Shown here in pieces: positions 7,799 through 15,759 of a stretch of DNA of 54,381 nucleotides (within the stretch, counting starts at the first letter, position 1; each line of letters begins with the position of its first letter). A model generated the notes under the pieces. It did not search any database. It saw nothing but the letters and a program-made list of their open reading frames with translations, and was not told the DNA's origin. Where the stretch lies: contig MPMR01000028.1 in NCBI GenBank assembly GCA_002238605.1, positions 1 to 54,381 of the forward strand. Reading direction: 5' to 3'. The DNA is from BD2-11 clade cluster bacterium bin43. Lineage in GTDB: Bacteria > Gemmatimonadota > Gemmatimonadetes > Longimicrobiales > Gaopeijiaceae. The position numbers were made by a program, and so were the translations under genes.

Positions 7799-9375
7799 GC
7801 CAGGTCATCGAGAGCGACGTCTGCATCATCGGAGGCGGCATCAGCGCGGCCATGGTCGCGGAGCGTCTTGCCGAAACCACCGAGGCATCCATCACGGTCG
7901 TGGAGGCAGGGGGCCGTACGGCATCTCTCGAGGAGAGAACGGCGACCCGGGCGCGCATGCTCGCGTACGGCGAGAATCCCTACCCGAACGACCACATCCC
8001 CGGCCAGACCGGCACCGGCGAGATGTACCAGTCGATGGTCCTGGGGGGCGCCGCGATGCACTGGGGGGGTGCCGTGCCCCGGTATTCGCCGGAGGATTTC
8101 CGGGTGCGCTCCCTCTATGGGGTCGGGTACGACTGGCCCATCTCCTTCGACGATCTCGAGCCCTTCTACCAGGAGGCCGAGGAGCGGATGGGCGTCGCCG
8201 GGGAGCAGGGCCCGCCCGAGTACGATCCCCGTTCCCAGCCGTATCCGATGCCGCCGCTGCCGCTCTCGTGGAACCTCCTGCGCATGCGCGAGTGGACGGA
8301 TGCGGCGGGCATCCCCTTCTGGACCCAGCCCTGGGCGCGCAACACCGAGCCGTGGCAGGGGCGCAACGTGTGCCAGCGCTGCGACACCTGCGCGGTGTGC
8401 CCGACGGGCGCCAAGTACACCCCGGATTTCGCCTTCGACCGGCTGCTTGCGGCGGGGCGAATCCGCCTCAACGAGCGCACCCTGATTCGCTCGCTGGGGC
8501 TCGAATCGGGCTCGGACCGCATCGCGTCCGCGACAGGCTTTCATCAGGACGCCCCGGACGAGCCCGTACAATTCCGGGCCCGAACCTTCGTGCTGGCGGC
8601 CGGTCACGCGTGGAGTTCGCATCTCCTTCTGATGTCCGCCAACAGCCGCTTCCCCAACGGCCTGGCCAACAGAACGGACAACGTGGGCCGCTACATGACC
8701 GGACACTGGTTCGCCAGCGGTTTCATCGAACTGCCCATGCGGCTCTATCCGGGGATCTTTCCCAACAACAGCCTGCTGTCGCACCGCTTCGCGAGTCCGG
8801 GGCCGCTTGACCGCTATCTGCGTCACGACATCCGCCTGTGGGAATCGACCGTGGGCCGGGAGGCCCGCCTTGCGGCGGACGATGGGCGGGTCCTCTGGGG
8901 CGACGAGGTGATGGCGGACTGGCGCGCGCGCACCCGGTCCACCGCGACCGCCCGCATCCGGTCGTACTACGACGTGATTCCCACCCCGGAGAGCCGCCTG
9001 ACCCTCCACTCCGGCATGCGCAACAGCCACGGGGATCCGATGCCCCGTATCGACTACGCCGCGGGTCAGGCCACCCTCGACCTGGAACCCCACACGCACG
9101 AGACGCTCCTGGGCCGCTTCGATGAACTCGCGCGCGCGGCGGGCGGGCGCATGATGAGCACGCGGGCGTCACGACTGTTCGAGCATCCCGGCGGGGGCTG
9201 CCGGATGGGCGACGATCCGGCGACCAGCGTGGTGGATGCCCGGGGGCGCGCCCACGACCACGAGAACCTGTTCGTGGTGGGCGCGCCCACGATCGTCTCG
9301 AGCGGCTGCGCCAACGGAACCCTCACCTTCTGCGCGCTGTCGCTGATGGCCGCGGAGGAGATCGCGAGGGGGTAG
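7795..9375 (+). CDS. GMC-family FAD-dependent oxidoreductase (large subunit)
   Basis: The 526-residue flavoprotein starts with a Rossmann FAD-binding motif (CIIGGGISAAMVAERL) and has the second GMC block VLGGAAMHWGG. A cysteine cluster, CQRCDTCAVCPTGAK (around residues 190-205), resembles the cysteine motif of gluconate/fructose-dehydrogenase-type enzymes. The C-terminal GMC signature is present (GGGCRMGDDPATSVV, then NLFVVGAPTIVSSG). It oxidises an alcohol, sugar or polyol; which one cannot be told. Having no signal peptide, it probably crosses the membrane with the Tat-signal subunit encoded by the overlapping upstream gene. No cytochrome subunit follows, so the electron acceptor is encoded elsewhere or is diffusible. 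Confidence 0.9.
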   Translation: MSQVIESDVCIIGGGISAAMVAERLAETTEASITVVEAGGRTASLEERTATRARMLAYGENPYPNDHIPGQTGTGEMYQSMVLGGAAMHWGGAVPRYSPEDFRVRSLYGVGYDWPISFDDLEPFYQEAEERMGVAGEQGPPEYDPRSQPYPMPPLPLSWNLLRMREWTDAAGIPFWTQPWARNTEPWQGRNVCQRCDTCAVCPTGAKYTPDFAFDRLLAAGRIRLNERTLIRSLGLESGSDRIASATGFHQDAPDEPVQFRARTFVLAAGHAWSSHLLLMSANSRFPNGLANRTDNVGRYMTGHWFASGFIELPMRLYPGIFPNNSLLSHRFASPGPLDRYLRHDIRLWESTVGREARLAADDGRVLWGDEVMADWRARTRSTATARIRSYYDVIPTPESRLTLHSGMRNSHGDPMPRIDYAAGQATLDLEPHTHETLLGRFDELARAAGGRMMSTRASRLFEHPGGGCRMGDDPATSVVDARGRAHDHENLFVVGAPTIVSSGCANGTLTFCALSLMAAEEIARG

Positions 9376-9382
9376 CCGGGCG

Positions 9383-10516
9383 TTACATGGTCGCGCCCGC
9401 TTGCTCCTCGAGCCATTCCGCGAACCTGCGTTCGGGCCGGCCCTCCCAGGCCCGGCGATGCCAGGCGTCGCTCGCGAGCAGAGAAAAGCCCAGAGTGGCT
9501 TCGCAGAACACCATCTGTTCGCGCGCGGTGTCCACCTTTCCCCAGCTCATGGCCTCGCGCAGTGTGGACCCGGACAGGGCACCGTCACGACTGTCGGCAA
9601 CCGTGAGCTGCACGGCGTATCGGTGCATCGACACCTCCGGGGGCGTCGCCGCGCCCGTCCCATCCTCCGAAACCCGCGCCCGCGCCGAAGCGGCATCGTC
9701 CTCCTGCAACATCTCCGCGGCCACCACGATGTCCTGGGCGAAGTTCTTCGGCACCCCTCCGCCAAGCATCAGCAGCCCCGAAGCGCGGGAGGCGAGCTTG
9801 ATCCGGGCCAGTTCGAGGAAGTCCTTCCCCGAGTCCAGCGACACCGATTTGCGCCCTTCGCGCGAGGCCGAGGCCTGGTGCAGGACGATGCCGAACCCGG
9901 CCGAGGAGTCGCTGAGGGCGGGGACGAAGATGGGGATCCCCTGCCGGTACGCCGACAGCACCACGGATTCCGCGTCGGGGTGGGTCCTGTCGAGGAAGCG
10001 GCCCATTTCGGTCAGGACCTCCCGGGAGGAGGAGGCGCGCGCGGGAAGCCGATCAAAGATGCGCTTCATCGTCCGGTCGCAGACGCGCAATTCGTTCTCG
10101 TCGATGTACGTGTCGTAGATGCGGTCGATGGCCAGCTCGCGCAGACGCTCGTCCGGAACCACGGGATGCTCGGGCGAGCCCGGGGCCATGTAGTGCCGGA
10201 AGCCCAGGGCCTCGAAGAAGTCCTGATCCACCATGTTGGCGCCCGTCGACACCACCACATCCACCATGCCGGAGTCGATGAGCGTCACCAGCGCCTTCTT
10301 GAGGCCCGCGGACACGAGCGACCCCGCGAGGGTGAGGATGACCGTGCAGTCCCGGTCGGCGAGCATCTCGGAACAGATGTCCGCTGCACGTGCCAGGTTG
10401 CGGGTCTGGATGGCCGTGCGCCGGTACTGGTCGATGACCGGGCGGGCGTCGAAAGCGCGGATGTCGACGTGCTCCACCGGCCGTGAAAGGAGGTCGCGCC
10501 TGGTGAGATCGCTCAC
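9383..10516 (-). CDS. Deoxyhypusine synthase-like protein
   Basis: A 377-residue protein of the deoxyhypusine synthase superfamily, NAD-dependent enzymes that transfer the aminobutyl group of spermidine. The NAD-binding segments VILTLAGSLVSAG and VVVSTGANMVDQDF are clear. The catalytic lysine is present at K257 in LGGGVPKNF, matching the lysine of the human enzyme's GGGVVKHH, and the late SWGKV motif is conserved. Bacteria have no eIF5A, so the acceptor must differ; bacterial members have been linked to homospermidine-type polyamine synthesis. The GTG at 10516 is chosen because CGGAGG precedes it. It is divergent from argR, so arginine and polyamine metabolism may share control. A variable Ala/Gly-rich loop follows the active site. 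Confidence 0.85.
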   Translation of the reverse strand: MSDLTRRDLLSRPVEHVDIRAFDARPVIDQYRRTAIQTRNLARAADICSEMLADRDCTVILTLAGSLVSAGLKKALVTLIDSGMVDVVVSTGANMVDQDFFEALGFRHYMAPGSPEHPVVPDERLRELAIDRIYDTYIDENELRVCDRTMKRIFDRLPARASSSREVLTEMGRFLDRTHPDAESVVLSAYRQGIPIFVPALSDSSAGFGIVLHQASASREGRKSVSLDSGKDFLELARIKLASRASGLLMLGGGVPKNFAQDIVVAAEMLQEDDAASARARVSEDGTGAATPPEVSMHRYAVQLTVADSRDGALSGSTLREAMSWGKVDTAREQMVFCEATLGFSLLASDAWHRRAWEGRPERRFAEWLEEQAGATM

Positions 10517-10744
10517 GAAGCCTCCGGGTGCGGGAAGCGGTTGGAAAGGACCGGTAATCTGCCGGAATCGGCGGCATTTCTCCATTCCCGGTGCTGCCGG
10601 AATTGCACGAGATTGTCCGGGATGGCGCGACCCGAGTGGTTCGCCGCACGCGAGGGGCATTCCGGAGCCTTTCGCGGACTCGCACCGGCATTGCGCAAGG
10701 GGCCATCGGATGATGATTCGGCAGCCGCGTCGAACCGGCAGGGG

Positions 10745-10772
10745 TTGACGATTTCGCAGAACTGCATATCAT
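10745..10772 (+). promoter_or_regulatory. Predicted sigma-70-type promoter of the arginine operon
   Basis: TTGACG at 10745-10750 and TATCAT at 10767-10772 are separated by 16 bases, close to the consensus spacing, in an A+T-rich pocket upstream of argR. The -10 box lies inside the TGCA palindrome at 10763-10777, the arrangement expected for repression. Confidence 0.5.
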
Positions 10773-10777
10773 GTGCA
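10763..10777. promoter_or_regulatory. TGCA-type palindrome over the -10 box, candidate ARG box
   Basis: TGCATATCATGTGCA is an imperfect palindrome with perfect TGCA ends. ARG boxes bound by ArgR are A+T-rich 18-bp palindromes with TGNAT/ATNCA-type halves, so an ArgR site controlling its own operon is plausible. The match is loose and only one box is clear, whereas paired boxes are usual. Confidence 0.4.
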
Positions 10778-10811
10778 TAACACAATTAGTATGCCATTCT
10801 TTCATATGGCG

Positions 10812-10868
10812 TCTGCCAAAATGGCAGCCCGATGGCGGATTCCCCGCGACCCTCTGCCAAAATGTCAG
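10812..10868. repeat. Twin CTGCCA palindromes in the argR leader
   Basis: TCTGCCAAAATGGCAG (10812-10827) recurs at 10853-10868 with one difference (TCTGCCAAAATGTCAG). The first copy is a perfect palindrome of CTGCCA and TGGCAG around three A's. The copies are 41 bases apart, close to four helical turns, so dimers on both would face the same side. The second copy contains the alternative argR start ATG at 10862. It looks like a two-site operator for a regulator I cannot name. Confidence 0.5.
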
Positions 10869-11338
10869 ATCGACGAACAGCTCCGGCACGGCGCCGGGCG
10901 GTGATCGCGGACATCCTGGAGAACCGCGAAGTGGCCAGCCAGGCGGAACTCGTGCGACTGCTGGGGGACCGCGGGATCGCAGTGACCCAATCCTGCATCA
11001 GCCGCGACCTGGCCCGGTTGGGAGCGATGAAGGGCGCGGATGGCTACAGCCTGCGGTCTCTCAACCTCTCGGAGGAGGACCGGCGCACCCTCTCGAGCTA
11101 TGCGCGCGCGGTGCACGCGGCAGGTCCGAACCTCACGGTGGTGCGCACCGCGACCGGCGCCGCCCAGCGCATCGCGCTCTTCCTCGACCGGATGGGCTGG
11201 AAGGAGGTCCTGGCGACGCTGTCGGGCGACGATACCATCTTCATCGCGACGCGAAACCGCAGCGAGCAGCGCGCCCTGGTGGGCCGGCTGCGCCGCGAGG
11301 CCGGGCTGACGAGTCCGCGGAGCGGGATCAATGCGTAG
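10832..11338 (+). CDS. argR: Arginine repressor ArgR
   Basis: The product (168 residues from ATG 10832, 158 from ATG 10862) has the two ArgR domains. The N-terminal winged helix-turn-helix covers about residues 18-80 (ILENREVASQAELVRLL, then VTQSCISRDLARLGAMK). The C-terminal oligomerisation and arginine-binding domain covers about 95-160 (NLTVVRTATGAAQRIALFLD, then LSGDDTIFIAT). ArgR senses L-arginine as a hexamer and represses biosynthesis. Neither start has a good ribosome-binding site; 10862 sits inside a palindrome, so the start is unsettled. It is the first gene of the operon and overlaps the P-loop gene by eight bases. Confidence 0.92.
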   Translation: MADSPRPSAKMSDRRTAPARRRAVIADILENREVASQAELVRLLGDRGIAVTQSCISRDLARLGAMKGADGYSLRSLNLSEEDRRTLSSYARAVHAAGPNLTVVRTATGAAQRIALFLDRMGWKEVLATLSGDDTIFIATRNRSEQRALVGRLRREAGLTSPRSGINA

Positions 11339-12389
11339 CATCGTCATCGACAAACTGGCGTCCGTGGCCTCGGACCTGGGTGCCGACCGCGAAATCCGCG
11401 TGGGCGACCGCATTCCCAGCGAGGAGGGCGTGATGGTCGCGGTCGAGGTGCTGAACGAGAAGTCCTCCTACAACCAGCTCGAGCTGGCCAGCGGGCGCAT
11501 GGCGCGGGTGCGCCGGGGGGATGTGATCGTGGGCGCGCTGGGCCACCGCAAGGCGCTGTTCGGCTATTCCGGCTACGTGCCCGAGACCACGCGGCCGGGC
11601 GACATCGTGCAGATCCTGAACATGGGCGGCGTGCTGGGAATATGCGACGCCGTCAACGCCTCCCTGGGACAGCCCTTCGACGCGCGTGTGCTTGGAGTGG
11701 TGCTGGAGTTCCCCTATCTCGGCGAGCGCGTGGGTGTGCCGGCCCGGGTGGGCGGCGATCCGCTGGACGTCCGGCCCGGACTGGAACTGGAAGGCGTCCC
11801 CGTGGTAGCCCTTGCCGGCACCTGCATGAACTCCGGCAAGACGGCGGCGGCATGCGCGGTGATCGGGCGCTTGCGGCACATGGGGCATGTGGTCGACGCC
11901 TTCAAGGCGACCGGGGTCTCGCTGCGGCGCGACATCCTGGCCATGGAGGACGCTGGCGCGCGCAACACCGCCATTTTCACCGACTTCGGCGTGGTCAGCA
12001 CCGGGCCCGGGAACGCGCCCGACCTGGCGCGCACCATGTTGCGACTGCTCGCGAGCGAACGGCCCGACGCGATCGTGTTCGAGTTGGGGGACGGAATCCT
12101 CGGGGCATACGGCGTGGAGGCCATCCTGCGGGACGACGCGGTGCGCGAAAACATCTCGTGCCTGCTCCTGTGCGCGTCCGATCCGGTCGCTGCCTGGGGG
12201 GGCGCGAGGCTGCTCGAGGAGGAGTTCGGGATGTCGCCTGCTCTCATCACGGGGCCCGCTACCGACAACAGGGTCGGGCTCGACATCATCAGGGAAAGGA
12301 CCGGGCTGGACGGAGTGAACGCGATGACGCACGGCGCCCGGCTCGGAGACGCCGTCGCCGCCCGCATCGGGCTGGGCGCTCATGCCTGA
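11331..12389 (+). CDS. P-loop protein of the arginine operon, distantly DUF1611/DgcN-like
   Basis: A 352-residue protein I do not firmly recognise. Residues 1-150 look like a beta-rich N-terminal domain (RKALFGYSGYVPETTRPGD). A Walker A motif follows, GTCMNSGKT at 163-171 with K170, then a KATG segment, DFGVVSTGPG, and VFELGDGILG in the Walker B position. The order P-loop, x-ATG, DF, E-x-G recalls DUF1611 proteins. One of these, DgcN, is from memory a D-glutamate N-acetyltransferase. MobB or BioD-like NTPases are alternatives. The gene overlaps both argR and argC by eight bases, so it is built into the arginine operon, which shows no argA or argJ. A role in acylating glutamate is inference. 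Confidence 0.55.
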   Translation: MRSIVIDKLASVASDLGADREIRVGDRIPSEEGVMVAVEVLNEKSSYNQLELASGRMARVRRGDVIVGALGHRKALFGYSGYVPETTRPGDIVQILNMGGVLGICDAVNASLGQPFDARVLGVVLEFPYLGERVGVPARVGGDPLDVRPGLELEGVPVVALAGTCMNSGKTAAACAVIGRLRHMGHVVDAFKATGVSLRRDILAMEDAGARNTAIFTDFGVVSTGPGNAPDLARTMLRLLASERPDAIVFELGDGILGAYGVEAILRDDAVRENISCLLLCASDPVAAWGGARLLEEEFGMSPALITGPATDNRVGLDIIRERTGLDGVNAMTHGARLGDAVAARIGLGAHA

Positions 12390-13437
12390 GGCGATTCCAG
12401 CCATCGTGCTCGGCGGATCCGGCTACGTCGGCGGCGAGTTGCTGCGTCTGCTCGCGTCCCATCCGTGCATCCGGCCGGCCGCGGTCGTGTCGCGAAGCCG
12501 GAGGCGCGAGCCGGTGGAAGCTGTCTTCCCGAACCTGCTCGGCGCGTGGCCGGAGCTGCGCTTTACGTCCCTGGACGAGCTTCCCGACACGCTCGGAGAC
12601 CGCTGCGCCATCTTCTCGACCGCCGCCCATGGAGCCAGCGCCCGACTGGTCGACCGGGCTCTGGGCATATGCGAGGAGCGGCACTGCGCCGCCAGCGTGG
12701 TCGACGTCTCGGCGGATTTTCGTTTTCGCGACGCCGACGCGTACGAGGGCGTGTACGGGCTCGAACACGGCGCCCCGGATCGCATGCCGATGTTCCGGAG
12801 TCTGTTGCCGGAGCACGCCACCACCCGCAAGCCCCGCCACGTCGGTCATCCCGGATGCTTCGCGACCGGCATGCTGCTCGCGAGTATGCCCCTGATGCGC
12901 CCCGGACTGGTCGATCCCGGCCTGATGGTCAGCGCGGTGACGGGCAGTACCGGGGCCGGCCGCGTCCCCAGGCCGACCACCCACCATCCCACGCGGCACG
13001 CCAACATGTTCGCCTACAAGCCGCTCGCGCATCGCCATGCGCCGGAGGTGGAAGGGATCCTGCGGGCGCTGACCGGCCGGGGCGTTCGACTGCACTTCGT
13101 CCCCGCTTCCGGGCCGTTCGCGCGCGGAATCTACATGGTGATGCACGGGCGGCTGCTCGACGGCGTCGACGCCAGACAGGTGCGGAACGCTTATGCGGAC
13201 CACTATGCGAAGGCGCCGTTCGTGCACCTGGTCGATGTTCCGCCGAGGCTGAAGGACGTCGTGGGCAGCAATCACGCCCATCTGGCCATCGCGGTCAACC
13301 GGGGCGCGCTGGCGGTGACGGTGGCGCTCGACAACCTGGTCAAGGGCGCCGCCGGAGGGGCGATCCAATGGATGAATGTCCTGCACGGACTTCCCGAAAC
13401 CACCGGGTTGACCGCCCCGCCCCCGGCGTGGATATGA
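12382..13437 (+). CDS. argC: N-acyl-glutamyl-phosphate reductase (ArgC-type)
   Basis: A 351-residue NADPH-dependent reductase that makes the semialdehyde from acylglutamyl-5-phosphate. The N-terminal Rossmann motif is GGSGYVGGELLRLL and the catalytic cysteine is C159 in GHPGCFATG. The substrate loop after TGSTGAGR reads RPTTHHPTRHANMFAYK, followed by HRHAPEVEG. Standard ArgC usually has HFxExNENxxAY in the same place. The THHP variant reminds me of LysY-type enzymes that work on carrier-bound substrates, so the acyl group may not be acetyl. It overlaps the P-loop gene by eight bases and is followed 55 bases later by argD. Membership of the family is firm; exact substrate is not. Confidence 0.9.
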   Translation: MPEAIPAIVLGGSGYVGGELLRLLASHPCIRPAAVVSRSRRREPVEAVFPNLLGAWPELRFTSLDELPDTLGDRCAIFSTAAHGASARLVDRALGICEERHCAASVVDVSADFRFRDADAYEGVYGLEHGAPDRMPMFRSLLPEHATTRKPRHVGHPGCFATGMLLASMPLMRPGLVDPGLMVSAVTGSTGAGRVPRPTTHHPTRHANMFAYKPLAHRHAPEVEGILRALTGRGVRLHFVPASGPFARGIYMVMHGRLLDGVDARQVRNAYADHYAKAPFVHLVDVPPRLKDVVGSNHAHLAIAVNRGALAVTVALDNLVKGAAGGAIQWMNVLHGLPETTGLTAPPPAWI

Positions 13438-13492
13438 ACGCCCGCCCAGGGCGAGCCTCGACCGCGGCGGCAGAGCCTCACCGGGCGCGGAG

Positions 13493-14683
13493 ATGAGCGC
13501 ACCAACCCCGACGCTCGTCCCGGACGCGCGCCAGGCCGAAGCGCGCCATCTGGCGCAGGTGTACGGCCAGTTGCCGGTGGAGCCGGTGTCGGGCCGGGGC
13601 GCGTACCTGAGGTGTGCGGACGGGCGCCGGCTGCTCGATCTCTACGGCGGACACGCGGTGTGCGCGCTGGGCTACGGGCATCCGAAGGTGCTGGAAGCGG
13701 TCCGCCGGCAGGCGGGGGAGCTGATGTTCACCAGCAACGTGAACGCCCTGAGGGTGCGGGCGCGCGCCGCGGACAAGCTCGCCGAGTTCGCGCCGGCCGA
13801 TCTCGACTGCGTTTTCTTCGTCAATTCGGGGGCGGAGGCCAACGAGAACGCACTGCGGCTCGCCTGCAGAAGCACGGGCCGCGGGCGCGTGGTGGCCTTG
13901 GAGCACGGATTCCACGGCCGCTCGGCTGCGGCCGCCGCCGTGACCTGGCGGGCCCGCGAGCGGTGGTACGGCTTCCCGGACACCCCGTTCGAGGTGACGT
14001 TCGTACCCCGCGACGACGCGGCCCGGGCGGTGGCCGCCATCGACGACGGGACCGCCGCCGTCATCCTTGAGCCCATCCAGGGCATCGCGGGCGCGTACGT
14101 GCTCGAATCGGACTATGTGCGTGCCCTCCGCGCGGCCTGCGATCGCCACGGCGCCCTGCTGATCGCGGACGAGGTGCAGTGCGGGATGGGGCGGAGCGGA
14201 AAGCCATTCGCAATCGAGCACGCCGGCGTCGTTCCGGACATGCTCACCACCGCGAAGGCGCTCGGCGCCGGGTTCCCCTGCAGCGCCCTCATCATGTCAC
14301 GAGCTCTGGGCGATCAGCTGCGAATCGGGGACATGGGGAGCACCTTCGGGGGAGGACCGCTCGCGTGCGCGGTCATCGAAGCGGTGCTGGACACCATCCG
14401 CGAGGAGGGGCTTCTGGAGCGGGTGGCGATGCGCGAGCAAGAGATTCGCGGCAGCTGCGTTGCGGGTCCGGTCCTCGGGATTCGCGGTCGCGGCATGCTG
14501 CTCGGGCTCGAGTGCAGAACCACCGCGCGCGAGATACGCGACGCATTGCTCGACCGCGACATCCTTGCGGGAACCAGCTCGGATCCGGCATGGCTGCGGG
14601 TCATGCCTCCGCTTACGCTGCGGGCGTCCGAAGTGGCGCAACTCGCCGAAGCCCTGCGCGCCCTGCCGGAGGAGCCAGCGTGA
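13493..14683 (+). CDS. argD: Acetylornithine (or LysJ-type) aminotransferase
   Basis: A 396-residue class III PLP-dependent aminotransferase of normal length that converts the acylated semialdehyde to acylornithine with glutamate as donor. Landmarks are YGGHAVCALGYGHP near the N-terminus, the cofactor loop VNSGAEANENALR, EPIQGIAGAY, the PLP-phosphate and ring contact ADEVQCGMGR, and the Schiff-base lysine K255 in TTAKALGAG. It lies in the arginine operon and its TGA overlaps the GTG start of argB. Sequence alone does not separate ArgD from LysJ, but the neighbours favour arginine. Confidence 0.9.
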   Translation: MSAPTPTLVPDARQAEARHLAQVYGQLPVEPVSGRGAYLRCADGRRLLDLYGGHAVCALGYGHPKVLEAVRRQAGELMFTSNVNALRVRARAADKLAEFAPADLDCVFFVNSGAEANENALRLACRSTGRGRVVALEHGFHGRSAAAAAVTWRARERWYGFPDTPFEVTFVPRDDAARAVAAIDDGTAAVILEPIQGIAGAYVLESDYVRALRAACDRHGALLIADEVQCGMGRSGKPFAIEHAGVVPDMLTTAKALGAGFPCSALIMSRALGDQLRIGDMGSTFGGGPLACAVIEAVLDTIREEGLLERVAMREQEIRGSCVAGPVLGIRGRGMLLGLECRTTAREIRDALLDRDILAGTSSDPAWLRVMPPLTLRASEVAQLAEALRALPEEPA

Positions 14684-15627
14684 AGCGCTCGCGGGCGACC
14701 GACCGGGGCTTTGCCGGCCTGCGCGCGGCCGCGCCCTACGTGCGCCTCTTCCGCGAACGCATCTTCGTCCTCAAGCTGGGCGGCGAGATCCTGCAGAGCT
14801 CCGGGCGCATCGATGCTCTGATGGAACAGGTCGGGATCCTGAACGCCCTGGGCGTGCGGCTGGTGCTGGTGCACGGAGGCGGGCCGCAGTCGACCGCTCT
14901 GGCGCGCCGGCTGGGCCACGAGCCGCGCATGGTGGCAGGCCGCCGGGTGACGCGTTCCGAGGACCTGCGCGTCGCCACCCAGGTGCTGAGCGGCGAGGTG
15001 AACACGACCCTGCTGGGCGCTTGCCGGAAGCAGGGGATTCGGGCCGTCGGTGTCTCCGGGGTCGATGCCGGCCTGGTGACGGCCACGCGGCGCCCTCCCG
15101 TGCAGATGGAAGGCGAGGGCCCGGATCCGGTGGACTTCGGCTTCGTGGGAGACATCGAGTCCGTCGACCCCTCGTCGCTGCACGTCTTCCTGGAACAGGG
15201 ATGGGTGCCGGTGGTGAGCCCGCTTTCGGCGGACTCGGAGGGGCGGCTCCTGAACATCAACGCCGACACGGTGGCGAGCGCGCTCGCACAGGCGCTCGAG
15301 GCCACGAAGCTCGTGTTCACCATGGCGGCGCCCGGCATCCTCCGCGATCTCGAGGATCCGGCGACGCTGATCTCCTACCTGGACCTTGCCGGGCTCCGCG
15401 CGTTGCGCGAGCAGGGGGTGCTCGCCCGGGGCATGCTCGCCAAGGCGGCGGCCATCGAGAGCGCCATGGAGGGCGGCGTTCCGCGCGTGCACCTGATCTC
15501 CGGCAGCGCGCGCGACAGCCTCCTGCGCGAAATCTTCACCAACGAGGGTTCAGGCACGCTGGTCGTGAAGAGCATCGGCACGCTGTCCAGCGACGAGCAG
15601 GAGGCGGGGCAGGGTCCGGAGGGCTGA
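14680..15627 (+). CDS. argB: Acetylglutamate kinase-type amino acid kinase
   Basis: A 315-residue amino acid kinase that phosphorylates the gamma-carboxyl of acylglutamate. It has the phosphate loop VLKLGGEIL, the substrate glycine loop LVLVHGGGPQS, the NINADTVASALA segment and the typical end (GMLAKAAAIESAMEGGV, then GSGTLV). About 25 residues precede the first strand, an extension like the N-terminal helix of arginine-inhibited hexameric kinases, so feedback inhibition is possible. It starts with GTG at 14680, overlapping the argD stop as GTGA, which indicates translational coupling. It ends the operon; no acetyltransferase or argJ follows. Confidence 0.9.
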   Translation: MKRSRATDRGFAGLRAAAPYVRLFRERIFVLKLGGEILQSSGRIDALMEQVGILNALGVRLVLVHGGGPQSTALARRLGHEPRMVAGRRVTRSEDLRVATQVLSGEVNTTLLGACRKQGIRAVGVSGVDAGLVTATRRPPVQMEGEGPDPVDFGFVGDIESVDPSSLHVFLEQGWVPVVSPLSADSEGRLLNINADTVASALAQALEATKLVFTMAAPGILRDLEDPATLISYLDLAGLRALREQGVLARGMLAKAAAIESAMEGGVPRVHLISGSARDSLLREIFTNEGSGTLVVKSIGTLSSDEQEAGQGPEG

Positions 15628-15629
15628 AG

Positions 15630-15656
15630 CCCGAGAGTTTTGGCGCAGTTCTCGGG
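15630..15656 (+). terminator. Stem-loop just after argB
   Basis: CCCGAGA at 15630-15636 pairs perfectly with TCTCGGG at 15650-15656 across a 13-base loop, starting three bases after the argB stop. No T-run follows, so it may be an mRNA-stabilising or Rho-assisted end rather than a classic intrinsic terminator. Confidence 0.35.
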
Positions 15657-15759
15657 TGTTGCGCAGCTGACAGCGCTTCGAGGATCTGAGGTCGGCTTCC
15701 GGTGGCGAGAGCCATGCGCTAGATTTTCGGTATGTGTTCGGTACAACGAGGAGGTTCTG

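Larger units (their letters stand above)
10517..10831. promoter_or_regulatory. Control region between the deoxyhypusine-synthase-like gene and argR
   Basis: About 315 bases without a gene. The half near argR is distinctly A+T-rich and holds a promoter, a TGCA-type palindrome and the first of two CTGCCA palindromes, each listed separately. A further inverted pair, GCCAT-7-ATGGC, lies around 10793-10810. The half near 10520-10740 shows no feature I can name. Confidence 0.5.

Noticed and set aside
13435..13496. Twenty-codon frame between argC and argD
   Set aside because: Too short, Arg/Ala-rich and without a ribosome-binding site; probably chance in G+C-rich spacer.
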